From: Nansenia antarctica | Lineage: Eukaryota; Chordata; Actinopteri; Argentiniformes; Microstomatidae | NCBI GenBank assembly: GCA_963989245.1 | Contig: OZ022342.1 | Location: 16,859,581-16,923,580 of the forward strand | Length of the DNA: 64,000 nt | Reading direction: 5' to 3' | Shown here: in pieces, positions 12,701-26,000 of the stretch | Numbering within the stretch: position 1 is the stretch's first letter | How the letters are laid out: every line of letters starts with the position of its first letter | Notes under the pieces: generated by a model | The model's input: only the letters and a program-made list of their open reading frames with translations | The model's database searches: none | What the model was told of the DNA's origin: nothing | Program-made: the position numbers and the translations under genes

Positions 12701-13041
12701 TAATCTTGCTGAAAAAGATGGTAAAGAGGTGTATGTAAAGTAACTGAGAAAAATAATAACGGATTGAGAGAGAAGGGTGGACTGTGGGATGTCTGAAATG
12801 AAACAGATTTGTGTGATGACGGTTAGTGTGATGAGATTCGAGAGATAGATTTTGCGTCAAAAAGGCAGGTAAGAGGGCGGAAGGAGAGATAGAGAGGATG
12901 AGAGTGCAGAGCGATGTGTTAACAGCTGTCTCTCATTGTAGGCAGGTTGGATGACTGATAAGGAAGAGAGCTTAAAGAGTGGTGTGTGGGGGCGTGTGTG
13001 TTTGTGTGTGTGTGTGTGTGTACATGTATGCATGTGTTTAT

Positions 13042-13096
<55 letters not shown>

Positions 13097-13340
13097 TTGT
13101 GAAAAAACTGCCAGAAAAAGTGGAGTGTGTATAACATGTTTTAGATGAGTGGGTGGAAGCACAGGTGCATGTGTTTGCTATTCATGTGAAGAGGATTTCA
13201 AGATTTGTCTGTGTGGGTGTGATGCGTAGGTTGGATGAGTGGGTGAGTGGGCCTGAGTACAGTAAACTGTGTATTGGACTGTTTAAATACAGATCTGGTC
13301 TATTTGGCTGATGTGTTAATGTGTTAATTTTAGTGCAATT

Positions 13341-13379
<39 letters not shown>

Positions 13380-13745
13380 ATTTATCCAGACAGCCAAATC
13401 ACCTCTTCCAAACACTTTATCAGTCTAACTGGCTTTCTCCCAGGGCAGTCACAACTCAAGTAGGCTGACAGCAGCCAGCCGAGGTCCAGAGGTTTGAGTG
13501 TGTGTGTGAGCAGAGGAGCAGGAGAGGAGGAGGCCAAGTTTGCAGGCAACTAAGAAGGAGCTGGGAGGAATGGCCTTGAATTCAAATGTACGTTTTGCCT
13601 GCTCGTTTTTAGGTACAATAAATACTAAATCTGAGATTTACACACAGAAACCTCCAACTCAAAAAAAGAAAGCTGAGAAATATCATAAACATATACAAAT
13701 ATTGTCTGTATTCGCGGATTAGTGAACATAAACCCCCTCTCTATT

Positions 13746-13839
<94 letters not shown>

Positions 13840-16485
13840 TGGGTGTGTGTGTGTGTGTGTGTGTGTGCGTGCTGCCCCCAAGAGTGTGTGTGCAATGCAC
13901 TCTTCTGTTTGAGGCTAGAGAGGGAAAAACAAGCTTTAAACAATGAGATGTACTGTAGGCGAGGGAAACAGGGAAAGGGGGCAGTTATATAAGATGAGAT
14001 CAAACGACTGGGAGAGAGACACCCTCCGCAGGGGAAATCAATACCTCCCTTCTCGTTACCACTCAGAGTCTACACACTGACTGGATCAATAACCACTTGA
14101 GAATTCTGATATGCACAGCTACGGCGTAGTGGCAGGGTCACAGGTTAGTAGTGCTTTGTACACATGGGAGTCTGTTTGAAAATTCAGTGTGAGGTTAGGT
14201 TAGAGTTTCTGATTCCTATGCACATCTTTTGAAGAAGCCACTGCTGATTCAGATTGGGAAAATTGTTGGTTTATTCTATTTAGGAAATCTGTATGTTTGC
14301 CAGGGGCGAAAAAGGACTGACTTGAGATTTCCGCGTTCTCACACAAAGGATGTCTCTATTTTTAAAATGTTCATCTCTCACTCTCTGCTCCTTGTGCTTA
14401 TTTCTCATTCTCGTTCTGGCGCATACATACATCTCTCCTCGCCTTTCATTCTGCAATCATTTTAAATGGCAGTCACACTCTGTGAACTAGCTACTGACCG
14501 TTCATGTGGGCAGTAGGCAGGATTGCAGTAGATACTGTAGTGCAGTACCCTCCTCTACAAAAGGAACCAAAACAATGCTCTCTCTCCCTGCTCCGCTCGC
14601 TGCGTTATTAGGATCTTTGTAATGTTATTATTATTTCCAAAAAGGTGGTCAGGTGGAGCCACTGTTTTTCCGAATGTGATTTCGATGGGATAGAGATGGT
14701 CTCAGGTGATGATCTTTTGCCAGACAATTTCACTGCCTAATCGGTGTAAAAGATGTACCAGAGTAATTTAGGAATATTAGATTGATTTAAACTTGCCTAC
14801 TGCCACTTGCAAGCCAGCATAGGCGACAACTCTCTGCAAAAAAAAATATATTCTATTTGTTCCCCAATCACTTCCATTGTTTTTTTTGTTAACAGTGGCT
14901 AAATCTTTCCTAATGTCTGCAGATAGTACTTACTATTTATCCAAAGGACTGAAATAAACACACAAGACGGTTGGTGGATTGACAGGGAACTTGTATCCGC
15001 ATCATAATGACAGCTTTGATTAATATTTGCAGTCTGTTTGTTTTAACGCGTTTTAACGTTTCTTTTATAGCTATTTGCTCATTCTCACAAGCCAGATCAA
15101 ACATTGGCTCAGATCACACGACCGCTGCCAAGCAGTGATACATAATCGCCTCTCATCCCCTAATCCCTATGCCATAAGGTGCAGCTGCAATGATGAGAAA
15201 ATGTTGATCGATTGCCAAAGCCAGGAGCATCATTACATGATTGTGTATCAGGTGTTCAAAATGTGGACAGGGTAGGTGTCCAATAATGTTTACTGATTTA
15301 ATTTGCTTTTAATTGTATTCAGTTGTGAATGTTTAGGCGTGTGGCCAGTGTTTCATTTCACACTCGCCTGCGTAAGTAGAGCAAAAAACAAATAAAATAA
15401 AAACAAAACCAAACAAAAGAAGAATATCAGAGTTCCCTGGAATCTGTCACTGTTTGTCAAAATCTGGGCCAGGTTCCTGAGTCCATCCCCTGTACCCCAA
15501 CCTGTTTCCCTGGTTAATGAGACCCTGGCTGGGATCAGCAGGCAGTGATGGGTGACCTGTCCCCACCTCCCCATCCAGAACCCACTCTGCGCCAGGGTCC
15601 TGTATGACATACCAGGCCAGCTGCTCCACGTCTCTCTCACACTTCTGGCTTCACTGCTGTATGCTGCAATCTGCTGCATATCTGCTGTGGGAGCTGTTCA
15701 CCTGCTCTCTATTCTTGTCTGTCTGCACGCATGTCTGTCTGCCTGTCTGTCTGTCTGTCCGTCTGTCTGTCTGTCTATCTGTCTGTCTGCCTGCCTGCCT
15801 GTCTGTCTGCCTGCATGTCTGTCTGCCTGCATGTCTGTCAATCTGTCTGCTTGTATGTCTGCCTGTCTGTCTGCCTGCCTGCATGTCTGTCTGTCTCTCT
15901 CCCATGTTTAGGCAGAGAGGATCCATATTATCTTATGTACAGTTCAACCTGAAATGCTCCTCTTTCAGTTCACCTTTTTTTAGAGCAGGTCAGTGTTCTC
16001 CCATTGGCATGGCTGGCGTACGCAGTCATTATGACGTCTGATTGCTCTGTAAAAGCCTTTATGTTTTCTTCTCGTCAAACCATTGCCTGTGCGTGTCCAT
16101 GCTTCTGTGTGTATGTGTGGACAGAAATAGACAGCCGCCCACATATCGTTAGGGAGATGGAGGGAGAGAGAAACAGATTTAATGTGAGAGTGCAGGGGAG
16201 TGTGGAGGGCTGAGGCAAACACATCAGCTGCTCCCACCGAGACATACTAAAGTGTACATCACCACAATTATTCGCACGTAAAATACACACATATTCAGCC
16301 ACCATTTAGTTTGGTGTGTATGTAGTATGTGTCTGTGCATATGTAGCTCTGGCGCAATGCTATGTTGTATGTGATTGAGCATAAAGTGGTACATGCATTA
16401 AGGGGAACACAAACTGTGGACAGCTGGAGATTTCATTGCACATAGTGAGCATTCACTACCACACAGACAGACAGACAGACAGACA

Positions 16486-16542
<57 letters not shown>

Positions 16543-16922
16543 ACACACACACACCACACATACTGTACCTGTATTGTAAAGTGCACACAGAAACTGAATC
16601 TTTCTAGTGCAGCATGGTTTAATGTACCACACTGCGACCATGTTTTGCTGCATGGTACTGAAGAGTCCTTGTGTATTTTCTCCGCCCCTCTATTGCAGTT
16701 ATTTATTCTGTTTTATTTATGTTTCCCCTGTGGCCCCTGTAACTCTGCATACACAAACATGTGGCGTGGAAATCAAACACAACATTAGGCTCTGCTCTGT
16801 TGCAGTTCTCAAGAGCTTGTAATTAGCGACGAGGGACTAGTCACAGGATCGTGCTTCTCATGTTACCATTAATATACAGTACCATGGTCCTTATTGTACT
16901 GCTACTACTATGCTACTAGTAC

Positions 16923-17012
<90 letters not shown>

Positions 17013-17029
17013 TATCGAGACTACCATAC

Positions 17030-17073
<44 letters not shown>

Positions 17074-17858
17074 TGTGTGTCTGTGTGTCTCTGTGCTGCC
17101 TATAACTGTAGAGTATTATGTTACATAATACATAATTCAGTGGTTATTTTTGATTCAATGTTTACCTATTGATTCTTGAGCACAGGTATTGTCTTACCCC
17201 ATCACAACCCAAAATATAAGGTTGTTTTACTCCATGGTTTGTGAACATTGTCATTTAGCCTCTAGCTTCAAAATATGTTTCAAACTATTATGTTGATCCT
17301 TACCCTTACATCCATAGCTCCATCGATGAATTTGAAAGTGGTTACAGTTTCTCCAGCACCATCTCTCAGCCCTATAGCAATCCAGGTGGCAGGGCTGCCG
17401 TTGGTTCTGAGGGGAGTGAGAGAGATCTGTTTAGCTCAGCTCACTTTCACTCAGCATCAGAAATTGACCAATTGCATACAGTATCTACCTCCACCTGTCT
17501 CTATTCTCTCTGTAGGTTTGTCTCAGAATCAGTGAGTAGGGCATTTACAGTATATAACTCTGATGTGTTATATTACTGTATGAGTATTTTCTATTTCAAT
17601 CCCCCAGAAGAGAAAGGACAGGTTGATGATGGATGGAGGTTTAGCACCCTGCATGCTTGGTAGGCTATGAACACTACCACCCCACAATCTCTATCTCTCC
17701 CCTTATCTCTCCTTCCCTCGCTCACTCTCCCCATGCCACTCGCCCACACGTTATGAGTTAAACAATTAGGGAGTACAGAGGTGTATGATTCATACGCCAG
17801 GGAAGAGAACTGCATGAAAATTAATTACATTCTTCATCTTATCATACCTCCGATCCCA

Positions 17859-17935
<77 letters not shown>

Positions 17936-19937
17936 TTCTCTCTCTCTCTCTCCCTCAGTAATTATGAGGCGGCAGCGTTTCAGGGTTGTTCCCCAAAGCC
18001 CTCTTCTCCTCTCTCCGCTCTTCCGTGATATTCTCTCTCTCTCTCTCTGCCTCAGCAACTCTTTCTGGCTCACTCTATCCCTCTAGCTTCCTCCATGAAA
18101 AATAAAGGACTTGTGCTCTGTGATAAAACTCACAGATTTTCAAAAGAAGCCTTCTGCATTTTAAAAGTGCTTTTAATGTACAGAGTTGGGATATTGGGGT
18201 AATGGGGATTTATTCAAGGGTTTCACCGGCGACAAGATATACTGACATTGTCTACCAGAGTTATGATGCAAATAAACGTACAGTGTAATGTTGTGTGGAG
18301 AATGGTAAGGGTATAGTAGGAGGAGGGAGATTTATCGAGGAAGAGGAAGGCTAGAGAGAAAACAAGAGCGAGTGAGACATCATTGATCTTGGCCATTGAG
18401 AATGGCTGACACAGACAAACTTGTCTGGCCTTATGGGACCCACATGGCCCATACTTTATATGCAAGGGATTTAAATATTTTAAGGCAGAGAGAAGAACAG
18501 AGATATAAATAAACAATTTATGGTCCAATATACACTTTTCCGCAAGGTCCTCCCTGTGCCAGAGCAGAGAACCTCAGAGAGATATAATATTTCCCAGCCC
18601 TGCCACTACCGTCTCTGCAGGCCCACAGATCAGCGAAATGGCCTCACAATGCTAAACCTGCATGAATACTGTATACCTCCAGATGTGAGGCCTTACTAAA
18701 TGTGTATTCATGCAAACATATGTATATAAACATCCACCTTAATTGGCACACAGCGAGGTGATGCAATACTGAGAAGAACATTTCACATGCAGACACAATT
18801 GTGCTCCATTCCAGAGAGACAGAGTATTCCTGCAATAAAAGGGAAAAACAAGAACAGCACGCAGCCATGGACTAGCATAGTCGAAACTGTGGAAGAAAAG
18901 GAGTCAAAAGGAATCAATAGTTGATGAGTGAACGAACAAAGGAGAATTGCTGATCAGACATCCAGAGGAGTAGAGAAGAAAGATGTAAAGGACAGAAGGT
19001 GGGAAGCAAGAGAGGAGAGGGAAGAGGAAGGGAACGAGAAACAGCTTCCCTTTCATTCTCTCTAATCGTCACTCCTCAGGGACGAGCTCCTTTTCATCAA
19101 CGATCCACAGCATCATTTGGTGGGAACTACAGTTGCTGAGGTAGAAGCATTACACCAGAGCAGTAGGCCAACCTAGACTGTGGTGGGCCAGTCATGAGCG
19201 TACCTGAGGGACCCGAAAACCCAATTTGCTTTGCTTCGGATTTCATCCAGCAGAAACGTGAGGGTGAAAGAATCTGTTAGTCATGCAATCGAAAAAAGTG
19301 TTTGAGGACACTGATCTGTTTAGTCATTTGGTGTGTCTTAAGTGTCCAAACGCTACATTTATAAACCGTGATAAGATGTCAGATCGATTACGATTAAACA
19401 ATTGGAGAAAATACAATACATGGAGAAGCTCTCTCTCTCTCTATGGATGCCCCTTCTATCTGTCTCTCTCCCTCTCTCTCTCTCTATCTCTTTCACGCTC
19501 ACATACTACCGCTATCTTGCTGAAGGCGATGACTTTTAACAGAACATACACTATTGCTACCTGTTTCCATGCCAACCATGAATTTGTGTTTCATAGACTG
19601 CACACAGCTGCACATACACCACCATAATTTGACAGTGCTAATGTGTTACTGTTGACCTTAATGTGTTACAAGCTCACCTGTGGCACTGTACGCGATATTA
19701 CCAGAACATTTATATTCCTTTGCTGTTTCCCCGCTCTCTGTATCTAATCAGACAGAAAGGCATATGTTGGCGGTGTTGGTGATGCTTATAGTGGCCAGTG
19801 TCTTATATTCAGTCACATGTAAATCCTCTGTACATTTGACATTTCATTCATTGCTCAATTGCTTAATGTGAGTGTGTTCCTTCTGGATTAACTCAAGCGA
19901 GTAAATTAATGTGTATATGTACTGAATGGGCCTATTC

Positions 19938-20033
<96 letters not shown>

Positions 20034-21854
20034 TGTGTGTGTGTGTGTGCATGCGCCATATTGATGGTGTGTGCATGTGTCTGTGTGTGTTTGCATGTGT
20101 TTGCACATACGTTTGTGTATATCTGTATGTGACTATGTGTGTGTGTATCTGTTTGTTGCTCCACTGAGTAACAGTGCCACTCATTACCTGAAGGCCAGTG
20201 TGAGGTTAGGGCCTCATGCTTAATGAGATAAATGCACTAATGCCATTTCCTCCTGCTTGCCTGCTTTCCCTCCCTTCTCCTCTCCTCCTCATCCATCTCC
20301 ATCTCTATCTGTGTGCATCTCCGCCTGTCTTCTGTGAATGCCTGTCGATCTGTACCGTATCTACTGTTGGGTGAGGTGACACCTGGGACCACACCATTCA
20401 TGTGTGTGTATCAGAGGTGTGTGTATCAGCAGGGAGGGGGGTGTCAGGTTTATTTGTAGCTGGTGAGGTCTGCTGGGCACGGGAGCACACAACATTTTGT
20501 GACAGTTCTTACTGTACTGTGTGTGGCTTAGCCCATCTGCTTGAGCTGGCCCAGCAGTCTCAGCATGGGCTGATAACCGTCTGATAGGCGTCCGCTGCTA
20601 TCTGTTTGACTCTGAACTGTTTGGCTGGCGTGTGGAGGGGATGGAGCCCACCCATGGGAACTGTGCCACGACATGGCTGCAGTGAACACATTTGCGCTGA
20701 TATGAAACACCACACAAAGAGAGGTTTTTGGGGTCAGTGGCATCTAGTCGAGAGAACACAAAGATGGGCAGAGGAAAGAAATGAGGGGGTACGGGTAAAT
20801 CGTTTGTGATTAATGCGTTTGTTAATGTGTTTGTACCAGAAGGATTCTGAATAAATGTAATTATAGTGAAGAGTGTATGAAGGATTAAACCGTGATTCTG
20901 GGTTGGAGGAGATGGAAAGGAGGAGGCTCAGCAAGATGGATTAAAGAGGTATCTAGTGATAAGGATAGATTGAAGGAAGGGGCGTGTCTGTGTGTGTGTG
21001 CGTGCGTGCGTGTGTACATTCACTGTGTCCATAATGTGAGTTGTTTAACTGTCTAGTTGTTTGCTTCCTCTCTTCATTTAAAAAAATCTATTTACCAATG
21101 TCCTGGACACCTGTGCTGCTGCCTCCTGCACTCCTCTCCCACTCTCACTGTTTATTCCAATCAATGACTTTGAATAGACTTTGGGTTGTTTACCCCCGTC
21201 TCTCCATCAGGGGAGGCTGGTGGAGGTAGAAGTCGGAGGGCGGTCTCATTGTAATGTGTGGAATGGAATCGAGTGTGTTTGACTTTGCACTCACTGCACT
21301 CACTGCAAAGTTTGCCGCGTCAGCTGAATGGCATATATACTGTATGTATATATATATATACTATATGGACAAAGGTATGTGGACACAATTATCGTCTGGG
21401 GCTGTTTTCATAGTCTGGGCTAGGCCCCTTAGTTCCAGTGAAGGGAAATCTTAATGCTACAGCATTAAGTGTCTGGGAGAACTTGACTGGCCTGCACACA
21501 GAGCTCTGACCTCAACCCCATCTAACACCTTTGGGATGAATTGGAACGCCGACTGCGAGCCAGTCCTTCTCGCTCAACATCAGTGCCTGACCTCATTAAT
21601 GCTGAATGGGAGCAACCTGCAACCATATTCTAAAATCTAGTAGAAAGTCCTAGAAGAGTGGAAGCTGTTATAGCAGCAAAGGTGGGACCAACTCCATATT
21701 AATGCCCATGGTTTTGGAATGAGAAGTTCAACAAGCAAATATGGGTGTGATGTTTGGGTGTCCCGATACGTTTGTCCATATAATGTATATATATATATAA
21801 TTCATCACCCCTTATCTGTTTATCTGTCCATCCTAACTTCTCTCCCTCCACCCT

Positions 21855-21914
<60 letters not shown>

Positions 21915-22864
21915 CCTCTTTCTTTCTCCCCCTGAAGCGACATCTGTTTCTGTCTCTCTCTTACCCAACATGCTCGTGTTTACCCTGTCTGTCTGTCTGT
22001 CTGTCCGTCTGTCTCCAGGAAGCTGTTGGACGTGAAGATCATTGATGACGAGGAGTATGAGAAGAACAAGAGCTTCACCATCACGCTGGGGGAGCCGGTG
22101 CTGCTGGAGGTGGGACAGAAGCACGGTCAGTAATGCATCAATCACTGTCCCTGCCGTACTGTAGCCCTGTCGTGTTACCCATACATCCCAAAATGCTCTG
22201 TTTTTCAGTTATTGGATGTCCTTTCCACCCCTGAATTGATTTTATTCCACATCCATCCTTTTATAGTGCAGGACGCATAATCTTGGCTTCATTTCAATAA
22301 ATGCGAAAGCTCACTGAAAAAGTCATATTGGAAAAAAAGACAGCATCTCTCAAATGAATGTATATGGACAGGCTGTATCCATGACTGTACAAGTGGTTAT
22401 ATCTGTTCGGAACATAAATTGGCATTACTGACTTAGAGCGGGGGGGAGGTTCAAGAGAGAGGGAGTGTTGAGAGGGAGCTGTATCTCGAGGCGTTTACCT
22501 CTCACTGCATATTAATTATAGTCCTTCACACTAATTGAATGTCCTCTGTGCATTTCAATTATTGCTGCAACTGTCATAACATTGTAAAGATCCCTCCCAG
22601 CGTACCAAACTCCTGGTGTCTGTCCACACTGTACACACTGTTTTCACAGTAGACAATGCATTATACATTATATTAAAGTGTTCCTCTTGGCCTCACAGGG
22701 GACTCCAATGAGAACAAGCCAGCGGTGGGTGAAGAGGATGTGTCTAAGATGGGCTGTCCCAGTCTGGGAGAACACACCAAGCTAGAGGTGGTGATTGAGG
22801 AATCCTATGAGTTCAAGGTATCCCATGAGACCAGACCCCACACCCCTCTAATATTTACCCCGTC

Positions 22865-22902
<38 letters not shown>

Positions 22903-22903
22903 G

Positions 22904-22969
<66 letters not shown>

Positions 22970-22988
22970 CGCACACACACACACACAC

Positions 22989-23031
<43 letters not shown>

Positions 23032-26000
23032 CGCACACACACACACACGCACACACAAACACACACTTCAGTGGATGAGGAAGGTCACTGTCTACTCTGC
23101 TCTCCACTGTGCTGCTGAGCAGAGACAGTCTGGACACTGAAGGCCACTCAGGTCACCAGCTCATTAGACTTAGGAGACACTGTAACAGACATACCGGTAT
23201 ACAGCATTGCCCTCAGTCACTGTTGTTGGAGCAACAAACAAACAGGGTGCTATGGCATTGAATAGAATGAGCACCAGGCTTTGCATGGGTTTATCATGTT
23301 GTATCACAGCATACGCATCAGGCCAACCCTGACCCTCAACTTAAAATATGACTTCTATCTGTTCTATTTCTGGACTACTCTATTATACACTCTGATTACT
23401 AATTCGTTGTTTTGCTTTCTTTGTTTTCTTTGTTTTTGTCTTTGTTGTTTGTGTGTCTTGGTATTCTGTGCGCCCGTCTGTAGAACACAGTGGATAAGCT
23501 GATTAAGAAAACCAACCTTGCGATGGTGGTTGGAAGCAGCAGTTGGAGAGAGCAATTTGTTAATGCTGTCACTGTCAGCGCAGGTGAGCGGCCCTCTCTT
23601 TCTCTCTTTCTCCTAAATCTCAGGGCCAACACTAACATTTGCACTCTCATGCATTAACGCTAAGTCAATGCTGTGTTGTTTATGGCAGAGATATTAGAGA
23701 GCTCACAGACCCGTGAAATAGTGTCATCCTCAGCCAACCAACAGTTTAATGACTTCTCAGGCTACAACATTTTGTCCTACTTATTTGATATGGGTGCATT
23801 AAAGATGTCATATACACAAGTGTACAGTTCACATTAAAGATGTCATACACAAGTATACAGTTCACATCCAGCTCTCTGTTTCTCTTCCAGGAGATGACGA
23901 CGAGGAGGATAGTGGAGAGGAACGCCTGCCCTCCTGCTTTGACTACATAATGCACTTCCTGACAGTGTTCTGGAAGGTTCTGTTCGCCTTCGTTCCACCC
24001 ACAGAATACTGGAATGGCTGGGCCTGCTTCTTTGTATCCATCTCCCTCATTGGTGTTCTGACAGCTGTGACCGGGGACCTGGCTTCGCATTTTGGCTGCA
24101 CCGTGGGGCTGAAAGATTCCGTGACCGCTGTAGTGTTTGTGGCCCTCGGCACCTCTGTTCCAGGTGAGGATCTGTCTGTCTGGGCTGTCTGTACTCTCTG
24201 TCTGCCTGGGCTATCTGATTATGTCTGTTACTGTAGGGGAGACCGGGGGGCAAGATTTGTGCAACTCAGTGTAACTCAGACTTATTTCTTACTCAGACCA
24301 CTCAACCTAGAACAGACATCTGTCTACTAATCATTCATAGATGTGTACTGTAGGTCTCAGTGGATCGCAGTATGCTTTAAAAAAAAAAAGACAAAATAGA
24401 CCCACACTAATGCTCCATTAACACCTTTAATCAGTCCCTCCAGGAAGTTGTGATTGACATGGGACAAAAAAAAGTTTGTTTTAATGCGTGGTTTGATCGG
24501 ACTGGATAACGTGATAACAGTGCGGTAATTCATCAAAATTGCAAGCCCCTGCCCCACGGTGGTGTAGCGGTCTAAGCACTGGCCACTAGTGCATGCTGAC
24601 CACCGGGGACTGGGTTCGAATCCCAGCTCGCCAGATCCGGATATGGCTGGGGCACACACGGGGTGCGGCATATTGGGCGGCCGCTCCCGAGGCGGGGTAT
24701 AGGAGTATTTCCGGACAAGGATCCGTCGCGCAACAGCGCCCCCGGGGTGCCAGAATAACGGTGCTGGGCTCGAGGAGCCAGTCAGCTAGTCTGCCTGGCG
24801 GCCTCCTCTGGGACTGCCGGCCACGGGGGTCGTGCGGCGGATCCTTCGCAATAGGCAGGGGATAATTGGATGCTAGGTTGGGTTCAATTGGCTACCAAAT
24901 TGGGTGAAAAAGGGATAAAAATCTGAAAAACAAATTTTAAAAAATAAAATAAAATTGCAAGCCCTTTTTCGATTGGACTCTTTTAAGCGGTAAACATATG
25001 TGCTCAGTTAAATTTGCAAGCCCTTGCAAGGAATACACAAGGAATGGTTGATTTTGCATTGAATTATGCAATTGCAGAATTGCAAAATCCTGGAGGGGAC
25101 TGTTTAATGGTAACAATGTTTGGATCCATGGTCGATCCTAGAGTAGTCCAAAATAATATCTTCATTCTCTGAGCAACAAAACACATTATATCTTAACTAA
25201 ACCTCATGAACAGGTAACCCTTACCCTAAATATCAGTAGGCTAAATAACAGTAGCCTAACCCTAGAGCTTCTAGTTTAAAATGACCTGATGCACAGCCAC
25301 AGACTGATTATGTAGCTGTCACTCCCATCTGTTAGTCCTTGTGTGCCCAGGACTGGCCCCCACCTATCTGTAACATTGTGTTACATTTGCCCCCAACCCC
25401 CAAGCAGCCATGACAAACCAACAGAACAGTAATCGTAATTACAATTAATCAACATTAAACCTTAAGACTGCAGAAGAAAAATACTGCTGATCAAAAAAAA
25501 TCCCCAAAAAATAATCTCAAAAACAACTTTTCCCAATAAAACCTGCAGATGGTGAGATATTTGACTGTATTGTTTCACAAAGTGAGTACACCTAACTATG
25601 CATTGATTGTTAGAGAAAAGCAGGGTGTTACAAATGACCCGTGTTACATTTGTCCCCAGCCTCCCTTATGTTCATTGTCCTAATGTCCAACTTTGAACCA
25701 TTTGCAAATCTGTTATTGTTTAAAAAAATACATTTTAAAAAAGCATTTGTTTTTACTTCATCCCTCTCCTTCCACCTCCTTCATGTTCTCTCAGATACTT
25801 TTGCCAGTAAGGTGGCTGCCATCCAGGACAAGTATGCTGATGCATCCATTGGAAATGTGACGGGTAGTAATGCTGTAAACGTGTTCCTGGGCATTGGGGT
25901 AGCGTGGACCATCGCGTCTGTGTACTGGAAGACCCACGGGAAGAAGTTCCATGTGAATCCAGGCTCCCTGGCGTTCTCCGTCACCCTCTTCTGCATCATG

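Larger units (their letters stand above)
11790..22018 (+). other. slc8a4: 10.2-kb intron of slc8a4
   Basis: Lies between the end of CBD1/start of CBD2 and the alternatively spliced exon, the place where related genes also have a long intron. It is rich in microsatellites and carries one Tc1-like relic near its 3' end. I searched by eye for a second, mutually exclusive version of the downstream exon (IDDEEYEKNK-like) and saw none. Confidence 0.75.

Noticed and set aside
11790..22018. A second mutually exclusive exon of the exchanger
   Set aside because: Expected from NCX1 and NCX3, but I saw no IDDEEYEKN-like coding segment with splice sites in this intron other than the exon at 22019.
24549..24640. 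Functional tRNA gene
   Set aside because: A and B boxes are present but no proper cloverleaf is apparent, and the sequence continues as a SINE with target duplications.
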